Of a DNA stretch of 64,000 nt, positions 12,931 through 24,726 are shown piece by piece (within the stretch, counting starts at the first letter, position 1; the number at the start of each line of letters is the position of its first letter). The DNA comes from Isoetes taiwanensis (taxonomy: Eukaryota; Streptophyta; Lycopodiopsida; Isoetales; Isoetaceae). The stretch spans positions 728,182-792,181 of the forward strand of contig JAJEKV010000080.1 of the NCBI GenBank assembly GCA_021234155.1. The letters are read 5' to 3'. The notes beneath the pieces were generated by a model that had not been told where the DNA came from, did not search any database, and was given only the letters and a program-made list of their open reading frames with translations. The translations under genes were made by a program, and so were the position numbers.

Positions 12931-13115
12931 GAAGAAACGAACGAACGAAACGTAACGAACGCAACGGCAACGAAAACGCGAGCGCAATGTAACGAACGCA
13001 AGCGAAATGAGCGAACAAACAAAGTAGAATAGAATAGAATAGAATAGAATAGAATAGAATAGAATAGAATAGAATAGAATAGAATAGAATAGAATAGAAT
13101 GGAATGGAATGGAAT
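12931..13115. repeat. Pentanucleotide microsatellite (TAGAA)n with degenerate ACGAA-type flank
   Basis: About 16 perfect TAGAA units (13025-13100) pass into ATGGA units and are preceded by irregular acgaacg-type repeats. On the minus strand this is an ATTCT tail placed directly after a LINE-type 3' end, so it probably started as the terminal simple repeat of a retroposon and then expanded. Confidence 0.85.
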
Positions 13116-13180
13116 GAAGTAGGATGTTTTTATCATCCACGGAGACCAATCGGCCTATGGGACCTAATATGAGAGCGTAA
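13116..13180 (-). mobile_element. LINE 3' end fragment (minus strand)
   Basis: Read on the minus strand, this carries the block ggtctccgtgga followed by gataaaaac and then the ATTCT tail. The same block with an ATTCT tail occurs at 24727-24775 (-), and a related ending lies at 23740-23835 (+). This marks a LINE subfamily represented here only by its last bases. Confidence 0.5.
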
Positions 13181-13185
13181 TAGAC

Positions 13186-13254
13186 TTATTATTGCCGGAG
13201 TTAAAAACCCCCCACCCCAGAAGTTTTTTGCGGGAAAAACCGTGGCGATAATAA
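13186..13254. repeat. Isolated hairpin of the structured-element type
   Basis: The outer stem ttattattgcc / ggcgataataa encloses gttaaaaacccc...gttttttgcgggaaaaacc. The same layout, with a different but still paired outer stem, sits inside the two structured elements at 27.2 and 34.8 kb. On the minus strand the conserved core reads ggtttttcc...ggggtttttaa, the G/T-rich type seen in plant LTRs. No other part of the element is recognisable nearby. Confidence 0.55.
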
Positions 13255-13721
13255 GAGTACTATCAAACTATACAAATATTCATTTTGTATAACACATATG
13301 CAAGTTAGGCGAGTGTCCAGGGACATAGCTGATCCCACATATCCATAATCTCCTGAAAATATGATCCCAGCATCTGTACTGTAGCCAGGCTCAGTATCAC
13401 ATGTAACAGCTGACCAGGCCTGGTCGACTCGGCATAGCATGCCCCGATTTGAGACACGTCGGACAGCTCTGGAAAGCATGGGATTCATCCTCAACAGCTC
13501 CCATTTGGCAGCATCGACGAAGCTTGTCCTCCCGTGACTCCCCAATCCATCTTTATGTCTCAATTCAGAAGCCCAGTTGAATTGCCGGATAGGTTAATAT
13601 TTTTCTGAAAGCACATGTAAGTCGTATTTAATTAAAGTGGGACAAATCTCGAATTTTGGGACTCGGACTGAAAATGGGACTCATACTGATTTAAGTTTTA
13701 CATTGAATCGTTGTTAGATCA

Positions 13722-14045
13722 GGGGGAGGGGAAGGGGAGAAGTTGGGGGAGAAGTTGAGAGAAGTTGGGGGAGGAAGTTCAAAAAGGGGGGTGAGAAAAG
13801 GGGGCAAGGGGAGGTGAGAAGAGGGTGCAAGGGGAGGTGAGTTCGGAAAGGGGGGTGAGAAGAGGGGGCAAGGCGAGGGGGTGAAAGGGCAAAGGGCAAA
13901 CGTGATAAGGAGGATGGGCAAAGGGGGAGGGAGATGACAAATGGGATGAAGATGGCAAATGAGATGGCAAATGGGTCGAAGAGGGAAGGGCAAAGAGGAG
14001 ATGGCAAGGGGAGGGGAAAAGGAGGAGAGGGGATGAAAGGCTTGT
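13722..14045. repeat. Polypurine (G+A)-rich strand-asymmetric tract
   Basis: About 320 bases of almost pure purine on the plus strand, made of irregular ggggagaag, gaggtgagaag and gggcaaaggg units. The long minus-strand frames here (for example 13714-14223) are Pro/Ser/Leu low-complexity translations of the complement and not genes. Many GGG/GGGG runs make G-quadruplex or triplex formation possible. Confidence 0.8.
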
Positions 14046-14477
14046 AAATAATAAAATAAATAAATATAATATAATAAATAATAATACAATTAAAATACAT
14101 TAAATGATTTAATAAATACAAATAAACATCATTAATTAAATAATTTTCTTTCTCGCCCCGCGTGGCGAGAATGGGCTCAGCATATGGGCTCACCTGTGAG
14201 GAGAGTCGCCTAGGCCTTTCCAATCATAAAGCGCTCCAGAAATGAAGCTGATTGAACCTCGACTCTTCTTCCAAAACTCCATTGGGCATCCGGTGCCCCT
14301 TTATGCATTATCAACGTCCCAGCGGACTCCCAGCGGACTCCCAGAGGAGGCAGGGATTTTACCAGCGACCAGCGATGCCAGGGTTGTTGAAGGAGGCGAC
14401 AAACGGATTTAGCTTCGGGAAGGAGCTTCGGGAACAGTTTGGGGGAAGGAGCTTCGGGAACAGTTTTTAAGGCGCAG

Positions 14478-14800
14478 AAGAGTTTCCACGTTTCTTGAGC
14501 TTGGCTTAGATGAAAAGAATTTTGAATCTGCAGTTCGCCGTTGTCCTGCGCATTTGAAGCAGGATTTCGAGTAGAAATTGGAGGACCTTGCGCTTGAGCT
14601 TAACAAATTAGGGATTGGAAAAGAGCTCATAGCGCATATTCTAGAACGGTTTCTACGCAGCCCCTGTCTGTGCTGTTTCTTTCTGAGAATAACATTAAAC
14701 GCATGGACACGTTTTTGGAACAGTATAAGATAAGTGCCACAGCCAAGCAACGGTCGGAAATGGGCTTCACCACAGGCTTTTAGTTCTTCATTCCAATTTG
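14478..14800 (+). pseudogene. Possible helical-repeat (mTERF-like) gene fragment
   Basis: One plus-strand frame reads FLELGLDEKNFESAVRRCPA and then, after a stop, KLEDLALELNKLGIGKEL. The spacing of Leu-Gly-Leu and Arg-Cys-Pro is reminiscent of mTERF repeats, but the match is weak and the frame is broken by a stop near 14570. It could be a decayed exon or chance. Confidence 0.2.
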
Positions 14801-15454
14801 AAGCCCCTTCTGTCATGGCCGGAGAGGAGAAAAATCGCACCCAGATTTAAGATCCCAGATCCGGAATGTGCCCTATTTTCTGTCTGAGCTTGTGCCACCG
14901 TCCATGGATCAATCTTGCGAATTTCTCTATTCTCCCAAATCTGAGCTTTGTGGCTGCTGTTTTAATTCAGGATCCACCGGCGTTTAATCCTGGATGCTGG
15001 ATAGTGCCTGGATTGGAGCTTGCAAGAAAAAAAGGGAAAAGCTACGGCTATGGCTATGGCAGAAAAGGAAGGAAAAAGCTATGGCATACCTGTGCCTTTT
15101 CGATCCAAGGAGAGATTAACAGAGCCGGAGAAGCAAGCATAGCCCATACTGGCTGCACCATAGCTCGAAAATCTGGCTAAATTCCCGACTCATTTTTCCA
15201 TCATCCTCTTGTGTTACTTGCACTTCCGCCCTCAAAGTACCGGCTAAATCCCAAGAATAAGGTCCACCGTCTGCAAATCCTTGCACAACTGTTAGAATCG
15301 TATACATTTTCCACAGAGTGACAAGCAGGGTTTCATAGACGACATTTCGCACAGAACAATGTAGATCCGAAGCACAATGGGAAACGGAGCTATGGCGTTG
15401 GGGAGTTTCTTCCGGTGGTACAAAGGAACTTCTGTCTCAAAGGTATGTACCAAA

Positions 15455-15645
15455 GTTTAAAATTCAATCATGGGCGGGAAAAAAAGGCGGGGTATTAGAA
15501 AAAGGGGTAAAATAATACGTTGAAAAAGAAAGTGTAAAATAAATGATTTTAAAATTCAAGCATGGGCGGGAAAAAAAGGCGGGGTATTAGAAAAAAAGGG
15601 TAAAATAATACGTTGAAAAAGAAAGTGTAAAAATAAATGCTAATA
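15455..15645. repeat. ~93-bp tandem duplication
   Basis: Two near-identical units (about 15459-15550 and 15551-15642), each holding catgggcgggaaaaaaaggc, ggggtattag and aataatacgttgaaaaagaa. They differ mainly in A-run length. No gene is attached. Confidence 0.8.
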
Positions 15646-16149
15646 ATATAGGATTATATTTTGACGTGTCCCTAATTTCCTCTTTTCATGTGTGTGCTAC
15701 TATGTTCACACCTTAAACATTATGTTGCCATGGTGCACGTTTTCTAGGCATATATTCTTATTCTAAGGTAAAAACTTAACTTTGCGAAGATCATGGGTTA
15801 AACACCTTGTTTAACCCATTTTGAAGGTTCAAGGCACAAAATGGGATATAGGTCTAATGCATACTAATAGATTTAATGCATAGGTCTAATAGGCTCTCGT
15901 AGGTTATAATGTGCATTATAGGTGCATATGTTGCTATTTACATGTGCATTAGGCATTACTCTTTACATAGCTAAATATGAGCCCAATGGTCCCCTCTTCA
16001 TATAGCTATATGGTATGGTCAATTAGAAAGGGGGAGGGTCCATTGGATGTGTCCATTAGATAATACATGGGGAGGGTCTATTTTTCATGGAAAATACGTA
16101 GGAAATTTATGGGGAGGGTATTTTTCATAGAAAATACATAGGATGTTTG

Positions 16150-16715
16150 AAGGTTATTCATTGTCGACCTTCTCGGACTCTGAGCTTTGAAATTGCCCTT
16201 TTTTTACTCTGAGCTGCCTTTTTCGACTCGCGAGTCGAGAAAGGCCCTCAAACTTGCATTTTTTGCTTTGAGCTGCCTTTCTCAACTCGCGAGTCGAGAA
16301 AGGCCTTCTGACCCCTAAAAGCTGTGTTTCTGGCTTTGAACTGCCTTTCTCGACTCGCGAGTCGAGAAAGGCCTTCTGATCCCTAAAACCTGCATTTCTG
16401 GCTTTGAACTGCCTTTCTCGACTCGCGAGTCGAGAAAGGCCTTCTCCGGCCCTAAAACCCTGCGTTTTTAAGCTTTGGTACGCCTTTCTCACTTCGCGAA
16501 GTCGAAAAGGCCTCGACCCCTAAAACTGCGTTTTTTTTGAGTTGCCTTTCTCGACTCGCGAGTCGAGAAAAGCCTTCTATTCCCGAAAACCTGCGTTTTT
16601 AAACTTTGGTACCTTTCTCGACTTCGCGAGTCGAAAAGGCCTCATTCCAAAAACTGCGTTTTTAAACTTTGAGCTGCCTTTCTCGACTCGCGAGTCGAGA
16701 AAGGCTCTCAGACCT
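16150..16715. repeat. Tandem array of ~70-bp units, each centred on a palindrome
   Basis: Eight units, each with a palindrome of up to 28 bp (cctttctcgactcg mirrored as cgagtcgagaaagg), at about 16210, 16278, 16346, 16415, 16482, 16545, 16610 and 16676. Linkers carry a cccctaaaac-tgc-ttttt motif. Units 5 and 7 have an extra T (acttcgcga-); in unit 5 an extra A on the other arm keeps the central palindrome. The frames at 16154-16492 (-) and 16542-16757 (+) are the repeat translated, not genes. Confidence 0.9.
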
Positions 16716-19125
16716 GTATTTTCCAAAAATGGCCCTAAGAACTGTGTATTATTTTAATTTTTTTTCCTGTAGCATCACTTGACTAACTTGATTTTGTCTT
16801 TTGCAGTCCTTATCTTGACCAGATAGTACATGCTTGGGAGCAATGAAAAGACCAGTTTATTGAAGAAAGATGCCGAGAAGAGGGTGGTGACGTCAATTGG
16901 ACATACAAGCACGTGGCCTATGAAGGAACTCCTCATACAAATTTCTATCGTCTGTAAGTTGCTCCGTGACTTGGACAGGGCTCCACGCGTCGTTTGCACT
17001 AGGTGGTTCATGTGTGAAGAGGGTGTAATCATTGTGATAATACGACCACTATGGTCGCTTCACCCACTGTAATATATATTGTAATGAGCCCATTTATAAA
17101 TATAAGGTATCTCAAAACTAGTAATTTTTGGTGATTAAGTAAACAATTTGCTTATTTTTTGTTGGAATTTGTGATCTCTTGTCTACCCACCTCAGAAAAT
17201 AGAGCCAAAATGTCTTGGTAAAGGAATTCACCCTCACGCGAAAAACTCTTATTTTGAATGACAAATAAGCCCCAAAACAGGGACTCGACTCGCTATCCAA
17301 GAAAACTGGGAGAAAGCTTGGATGCACAGTAACAGAGAAAAATTCGAATTAAGGACAGTTTTCGGGTCGAGGTGCTCCTTTTTGTGTAAAATAACAGAGT
17401 TCCGAAAAAAAGTGGGAATGGAACGAGTCCCACTTTAATTAAATACGACTTATGTACTATTCAAAGCAAAAAAGAATCATGGAAATTCCTCTTCTTGATC
17501 TTGCTGATATGTTTTCTCTGCCAAAGAAATGTATGATTTTGTTGTTAGCAAAAAAGAAGATCAGTACCGAGATCCATGCTGCAATAAAGAAAGATCAAGT
17601 GTATGTGGTCATGTAAAAGTTGATATATGCATTGACATTTGCATATCCTTGCGTAGCTCTGCTTCTGTAAAGAAGATGCCTAAAATATGCTAATCATTAA
17701 TGACATTTTAGATTATGTACTTCATGAGCAATGAAAGACTGGCTTCATGATAAAGATATTGATTATGTTGAATGCAAAATTAGAAAGAAAACTATGTATC
17801 TTACCTTTAGGTATAAAAGTTGTAGGCCAAGATGGGTGCCTCTTGATCAAGATGAAGGCGATGGCATACGTATGGTTCATACGTATGGACGGACAATTGT
17901 CTAAAATGGTTGAAGTTGAATCAGAATGGTTGTTATTCCATATTCATGAAAGATTGGAAGTAAATAGCAATATAAGCAATTTTAATTTCATGGTAAATGG
18001 ACTAAAGATTGAGAGACGAAGAGAGGAATTTATGAAAGCAATTGTACTCCTGTTGTAACTTGATTATATGAGTAGTGGAAGCTATTTGTGAAATCCAAAG
18101 CATATAAAACTCCTTATTATGGAGTTGTTATTGTTGCCAATCTTTTGCTTTTGCTAGAAGTATCTATATAAAATCATATTCTATTCTATTCTAACTAAAT
18201 CATTTGATTCTAAAAATGTAACTTCTGTTCTAGGTTCTGTACCAGCATGTAATAGCATGTACCTTTTGAACCCTTGGAAAGGGCTTTAAAATGGAATTTT
18301 GTTTGCTACAGATATATTCCTCGCTCTACAGCAACATGGTTCTGACGTTAAGTAAACTCCGCATACAATGGTAATAATCTGTAAGGCTTCACTGATTAAT
18401 TATAATTCATCTTTCCATGGAATCCACAAGCTACCTTATGTATGCAGCTGTTGGTGCCAGAGTCACTAGAAGCATAAAGTAGTCAATTTTTGGTGCTAGA
18501 AGCACTTCATACAACTGTACGTGACAAATCATGAACATTCAATTTAGGACATAACTGAAGAATAGGTGCATAGAATGCATTCTATGTATATGACATGATT
18601 CATCAAATTCTCTAGTGAACATAATAAAGTGGCTTCTGTATAGTAAGTATTTGCATATATAAGACTTGAATTTGAATATACAAAAGCTTCAAGCAGTTCT
18701 TTTTGCTTCAATCCTCATTGACTCTCCCATATGTAAGTTGCAATGAATTTTGGGTTGTTTGAAATTGCATTGTTCGTAGCTGCAGGTTCAAACGAGTTAC
18801 AAATCTAGTGATTGTGTAAAAATTATACTAAAATGATAGACAATTGTGTAAAAAGAAAGAGTAGTTTCTTCTCATTAAATTTTGTTCTTATGGCATGTTT
18901 ATTTACTTACCATGCTGCTACCTCACCATGCAAACTATTCTTGATGTTTGCTGAGGATTTCAGGCAATACAACCTGGCTAGAGGAAGGAGCATACCGTAA
19001 TTTAAATTGCAGCACTTAATCCAACTTGAGATTTCAGACCTTTATAGCAGTCTCTCTATGATCTTCAAAGTTTTACAAGCTGAAAAATAGGAGAAAAGCT
19101 TTTGAGCACAGCTTTCCTTTTAGAG
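16716..19125. other. Gene-less stretch
   Basis: No supported gene. A short stretch after a ttttgcag acceptor-like site (about 16806-16950) reads like a possible degraded exon but has an in-frame stop and no recognised family. An attctattctattc run at about 18178-18193 resembles the LINE-tail pentanucleotide. The rest is AT-rich and unassigned. Confidence 0.4.
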
Positions 19126-19129
19126 CATA

Positions 19130-19265
19130 AACTATCATTCTCGAATAAGGGCTCGCATGAAAACAAACAAAAGCTCCCGTTAGCTAGGCTTTTCATTCAT
19201 CTCAGCAGTTTTTCTACAATGGTATAGAGTAGGTAGCTGCACATCGCAAGCTACCCAAAAAATGA
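19130..19265. repeat. Decayed copy of the structured element (start region)
   Basis: Contains ggctcgcatgaaaacaaac and ttcattcatctcagcag, matching the starts of the elements at 27002 and 34597, followed by the hairpin ggtagctgc-acatc-gcaagctacc. The stem bases differ from the other copies but remain paired. Only the first ~130 bases of the element are recognisable. Confidence 0.6.
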
Positions 19266-21430
19266 AAAACATAGGGAATATCTAGTTATAACTCCATAAC
19301 GTTAAGCCTTCCTAAAATGTCTGTTTTCATGAGCAGTTTTGTAAATATTTGGACTAAAGATAATAAAAGGATCCTTTTTAGGGGGATTTTAAAATTTTGT
19401 AAATTTTTAGAAGGAATCTTTCAAACGCACTTCTTAAATAAGTGCGTTTCAATTTAAACATTGTTAGAGCCCTAGGCGGCCAAACAGTGTCGTCCCGCCG
19501 CCATCCCGTCAGATCATAAGGATCTTCTCTAATCACATCAATGCTTTGTGAAGGAGTTGTCTAAAGATTATTTACATTTAACTTTTAGCTTGTCTTGTTC
19601 GGAGTTATGTGACGATGCATATTGTTTTTTGCAGAACTTGAGCATACAGCAACTTGCTATTGCTGAAACCTTACAAAAAATTAAGAGTAAGAAGTAAGAA
19701 TTCATTGTTGTAGGGATTTAATTGATGAAATGACCTTGAGTTCATCAATTCTGTCTCCTCGCCTTTTGTTGCCATTGCAGATTTCACTGCAAGAGATCAC
19801 TATCATACTCAACAACCAATTTAGCCAATTTTTTTTTGTCTGAAACTTCCTTTACCTCGACCAGAACTGGTTGCATTCCATGCTCAGGTGCATAATGATT
19901 GGGCAACCCTTCTACTTCATTGCCTTGTTGATGAGCTTAGTCATCTCAAAACCAATTTTATTGCTGAACACCACTTTTTGGCTATGAGAGGACATCTCCA
20001 ATGCATGCTCAATTATTGGTTGCCTCAGGTGCTTCAACTACAGAGTAGTACTCTCCTCATTCCTCTTCTCAGGCTTCTCGTACCCAGCCTCCAGTCATAA
20101 TTACCCAATCAGCTTCACCTATATGTAGTCCGCCAAGAAGTGAATTCTTCACAACTTGATCAACAGTCAGCTTCAATCACATATACACTTTGAGGTTCCA
20201 AGTCACTTGAAAGATTGTGAAAGGTGTATTCGTCAACATGATTTCTTGTCTTCAATTGGCCAAATGTCATGTGTCATATGGATTGACCATGGTAGCTTTT
20301 ACAGATCACTTGAAGCAGATGTAAGTTATAAAGCATATGCAAGTAGACATGAATAGAAAAGAATTGATGGTTAGCTCTTTTCTTTGTTAAAACAAAGAAA
20401 CTGGAAGAAAATTGTCACTTTCGGTAAGAAGTAACTCCTCATAGTAAGAACTGTCTCGCCGTACCAGAGAACCAAAAAATAGTGTCTCTTAAGAAGAGGT
20501 GAGTATTAAAGACATAATTCTCAGTTTTTGGCTTTTGCACAACTTAGGAAATAACTTCTTGCAAAAACTCTAGTTGAAGAAGAGTAACTTGTTAGCCACA
20601 GAATAACTTTTAGCAAGAACTCCAGTTGTAATGCATTGATGAAGCCAACTGTAATAGATTGACGAAGCCAACTGGAAGACGAACTTGTGCCAAGAGATTA
20701 TGTGGCATGTGTTTCATGTCGGCGGATCTGAAGCTGAAGTCATGAAGAACATTGAGCTGTGAAATTTGGGCCACGCCGACGCAATGTTGTGGCCATACGG
20801 GGCCAAAATTGAGAGGGCGAGAAGGGGTGGTTTCCCAAAGGGCCCAACAAAAGAACCTTGGAAAAAATATAAAGAAAATTCTCCCGTTATCAGCCGAGGG
20901 ACAAAATGAACAAATGCAAGTTTTATGTCTGCCCCGTTTGCCGAAACCATCAATCGGATAAAAAAATCCCCATTTCTGATCACAACGAATCCAAATTTCT
21001 CCTAATTTGATGCCGGAACTGGCCAATCCTGCGCAAAATCTAGCTCTGGAACCCCTGTTTCTGCACTTTCTGCCCTAATCCGGCATGATTTGGGCTTCTC
21101 GCTACCTGCCAATCCAGGCTACAGACAAAGGAATTAATTCCGAGCGAACTAGTTGAGCAGACCGCAAAAAATTTGGTGGAGATTGAATATTCATTGAATC
21201 GGAAAGGGACCACAGGTTCTCACGAGCAACAGCGGCAGCCCCAATTCGTTTTTTACATTTTGATTTTACTGTCCTATCTATCTTGGGCAGGCACGAGAAT
21301 CGTGATTCGCGTCCTTTTAACCTGTCTCTTAGATCTATGCGGATAAACACGATGACTCTGCTCTTCCTGTTTCTACATCGTTTTTTTTTAATCTGTTTTA
21401 AGCAGGAATTATTTTAATCCGGCACGTTTA
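19266..21430. other. Gene-less stretch
   Basis: No supported gene. An imperfect palindrome aaacgcacttcttaaataagtgcgttt lies at about 19424-19450. Frames at 19888-20100 and 20156-20356 lack recognised domains and are too short to call. The sequence becomes more GC-rich after 20700, approaching the dynein light chain promoter. Confidence 0.4.
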
Positions 21431-21790
21431 GGACACCCTTCGCCTATAAAATACAGCTCTGTTTCTGACTCTGCTTTATAGATTTTCAGAGCTCGGCCCA
21501 CCATAGCTGCTTTTCCCTCACATTTGGGCGCAACCTTGAAATGGGGGCTTGAATCAGAGCTTAGAGAATTTGGGTTTTTCTCCGGATCTGCTATTCTAAG
21601 ATATATGCGAGATCCGGTCCGAAGATTCCTACCATTTTGAACCAAAATTTCTATTTCGAGATCTCTGAGCTCTTGGGTTCCAGGCTCCTTGTGTTAGAGC
21701 TATTCTTCTCAGATTTCCGCGCAGAGACTCTGTTTTTGAGGATTTGAAGGAGAAAACTTGCGACCCAGTTGGTCAATTCTGGTGTGAATC
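21431..21790 (+). promoter_or_regulatory. Core promoter and long 5' leader of the LC8 gene
   Basis: A canonical TATA box (cctataaaatac, core about 21445-21453) lies ~345 bases before the ATG, which places a start site near 21475-21480 and gives a leader of about 310 bases. The leader is pyrimidine-rich and contains several short upstream ATGs that could dampen translation. Placement is from the motif alone. Confidence 0.6.
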
Positions 21791-22199
21791 ATGTTAGAAG
21801 GAAGGGCAGTGCTTGGCGAATCCGACATGCCTGTAAATATGCAGGCACATGCCATGCGCTGCGCTTCTGCAGCTCTAGATCTGCACGATATTACAGACTG
21901 TAAAGACATAGCCGGGTACATGAAAAAGGTCGGATTTACTTCCAAATCTGTGCTCAATCCAAGTTTCTTTGAAATGCATGTTAGGATTGGGATTTGAAAG
22001 GATTCGGAGAGATTTGGTGTTTATGACATTTTTTTTTTCTATCTGCAAGCAGGAATTCGACAAGGCTTATGGACCTGGATGGCAGTGTGTAGTAGGAACC
22101 AGTTTTGGATCCTTTATTACACATTCTTCAGGTAGTTTTATATATTTTGGGCTTGAAAGGCTCTCTTTTCTTCTCTTTAGAGGTGTTGCTACAAAATGA
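21791..22199 (+). CDS. Dynein light chain, LC8 (DYNLL) type, two exons
   Basis: A small dimeric hub protein of the LC8 family that binds short linear motifs in partner proteins. Seed plants lack cytoplasmic dynein heavy chains but keep LC8-like genes. Exon 1 (21791-21928, 46 codons) begins MLEGRAVLGESDMP, the family's N-terminus. The intron (21929-22052) runs from gtcgg to a gcaag-cag acceptor. Exon 2 (22053-22199) starts EFDKAYGPGWQCVVG, the diagnostic LC8 motif, followed by SFGSFITHSSGSFIYFGLE and the C-terminal strand, ending LLFRGVATK. The joined product is 94 residues, slightly longer than animal LC8 (89). Phase is 0/0 and no defect is seen. The intron is short (124 bp) and sits between KK and EFD, in the middle of helix 2. 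Confidence 0.93.
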
Positions 22200-23699
22200 G
22201 TATGTTTGAAGGAAAAAAAAAGAGGAGTCTCGGGATGTATTTTGAAGAAATGTGTATATCTTTGGCCCCCCTAGAGGGGGTTCATACTAGTGAGTAGTTT
22301 GTCCCTTGCACTTTCTTTATAAATATTATCAAATCCCTTTTTGTACATTAGACCTTATCCCTTTGGTTTGTACAATACATCTACATGAATATTTTACTGT
22401 TGCATGTCAAGTCACTTGTATTTGTTTTAATTGTTGCATCAATGGGTGGATTGTGCTTTCTTTTTAGAAGAAATCACTCTTCCAAAGCAAATGAATTTGG
22501 CAATGGTATTTTGAAGGTTGTTGGTTAAAACAAGAAACTTGGTTAGGATCGTAGAGAACAACGAGACGGGATAAGCAGTAATAGAGATCATTGTAATTTG
22601 AATTTGAGGATGGATACTAGATAACCAGTAGTAATGGTGTATTAGAGATTAGAGATTAGAGATCATCGAAATTTGAATTTGGGGATGGATTTTAGGCATT
22701 TAGGTAACTTAACCTCGTGCATCTGTGAGCTTGTCATTTTTCACTTTTGTCTTTGTAGAAATTTCAGTGGCATGTCCAGGTTCTTCACCCCTAACTACAA
22801 CTCATCAGCACGTTCAGGTCCTTCACCCCTAACTAAAACTCATCCGTTGATTTTTCAACATCAGCCAGCTTGTCTTTCTCCCTCTTCCCTTTTGAGTTCG
22901 ATTGTGATGGTACATATAAATTAGGTGAATATGTAGTGGACCCACATATGGCATCTTTTTTTTGTGATCAATGGTTCTACTAAATAATATTGTTCACCAA
23001 ATAATTGAAATTCAATCTCTTCATCTCTTATCTTCGATACATGGAAACATAATTTGGTTCTTCCATTAATACCTCATCAAAAAGGAATTGCTTCCATAAC
23101 CCAAATAAATGTTACAAAATACAATAGAAAATCTTGTCATCTATTTTTTGCCACATTCCTTCTACAAATGATACTTCTAGCGATGCCCATTGTTAAGCTT
23201 CTATGCCATTTTGTATGTCTTGGGCTAAATCTGCACATCATAGGGCTTGCAGAGACGATGACAAACGCTCACTCTGATCTGGATGAGGCTTTGCAGTTTT
23301 TGAATAATGGCATGCATGTCCATGTTGATGGCGTAGTCTCTACTTGTTGGGTAGCAGCCGTCAGATATGATCTCTCTCGCCATCATTTGATATGATTTCA
23401 AGATGCACTTAGTTGACTTTATATTCTTCACCACGACAATCATCTCAGACATACCAAATTCCCAATACAAGAAGACCTCTCTCCTCTCCAGCTTTGCAAG
23501 TGTAGGGAGGAGTCATGCAAAATGAGAGAAGCGTGAATCCAAAAAAAGTGGGCAGTTTATCGTGGAGGCTCAATAATTATTCTAGATTGATGGCCATCCA
23601 ACCTTGGGTTGGTTATATTTAGATAGCATAAACCATATACTATTGCATAGAATTTAGAGTATAATTTGCTTGTCTGACCTAAGGGCGAAATCATAGTTT
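22200..23699. other. 3' flank of LC8 and gene-less stretch
   Basis: No supported gene. A small triplication of attagag lies at about 22642-22660. Frames here show no family features. Confidence 0.45.
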
Positions 23700-23835
23700 C
23701 ATTTGCGCTTTTGTCCAAGCTTTGTAGTTTTTTTCATTATGTTTGGTGATGCTATGAGCTGCTCTGGTCCATTGTATGGGTTCCATGGCCTGTTAGTCTA
23801 CGTGAGAAAATATATTCTATTCTATTTTATTCTTC
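23700..23835 (+). mobile_element. LINE 3' end with ATTCT tail
   Basis: The segment has the look of a plant LINE 3' UTR (gctttgtagtttttttcatt, then ggtccattgtatgggttcca and ggcctgttagtctacgtgag) and finishes in attctattctatttt. The coding part is not present upstream. It resembles the minus-strand ends at 13.1 and 24.7 kb. Confidence 0.45.
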
Positions 23836-24726
23836 CAACCATCAATGTGGCATCTATGTAGCACATAAATAGCTTTTGGAAGTTTTTTATTTACAGGACA
23901 ATAGATGTAAAGCCTTTTTCTTTAAAGGATTTACAGCCTTTTTCTTTAAAGGATTTACAGAGAAAGACTTACAATCTAATGCAAGTTGTATGATCACATT
24001 AGGTATTTCTACTTCTAAATACGAAAATAGAAAGACCTATGCAATTTTATAGGTTGAATTGGAGAGAGTCATGTTATGGACACCTCAAAGACCAATAGGC
24101 ATCAAGTGGATCTAAAAATGCTCTTGTGATGGTGGTGGGTCACCTGGATTCTTGTGCTTATAGTGTTAGCATCCTAATTTATATGTTCAGATATTCAAAA
24201 GATTGTTGTCAAAGGTCCATCATAAAAATCCATATTGATTCCATTGTCCAGCTTTTCCTTTCAATAGTGAAAGGTTGTCAAACTTTCGCTTTCTATAGTT
24301 GCTTGTACTTTTCGGAGAATTTAATAACTTGATGTCGGAAATATGAGTGCATCTTTTCCCATTATATATTCATCAGGCCATTCTAGACCCTCGTAGAAAT
24401 TTTTGCAAAAAGCTACCAACAAACTCGTTAACTTATAGTTTTTCCATGCATTCACATCTAGCTAGTCGCAATTGAGAAATTCTAAAAGGATCTAATATAA
24501 ACACTATACTCGACGTTAGATGATCAGATGTTGGACATTGTAAAAAAGCATGAATTTCATCCTCCACATCTTTCATGTGAGCTCAAGAATAGCTAAGATT
24601 TTCATGGACACTTTGTTTATCCAATTCCCAATTTTACTTACATTACAACCATTTTATATTTCTTCTGCTCTCTATAATTCCATCTTTACTCCTTATTGAT
24701 TCTAAAGCCTTCTGTCACTTTTTAAT

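Noticed and set aside
13691-14223. Pro/Ser/Leu-rich minus-strand frames of 132-169 codons
   Set aside because: Complement of the polypurine tract; low complexity with no start context, and the frames overlap each other.
16154-16757. Frames with repeated FLDSRVEKGSSKPE-like text
   Set aside because: They read through the palindrome array on both strands; the repetition is of DNA, not of a protein family.
16800-16955. Exon-like stretch after a ttttgcag acceptor
   Set aside because: In-frame stop, no recognised family and no partner exon nearby.
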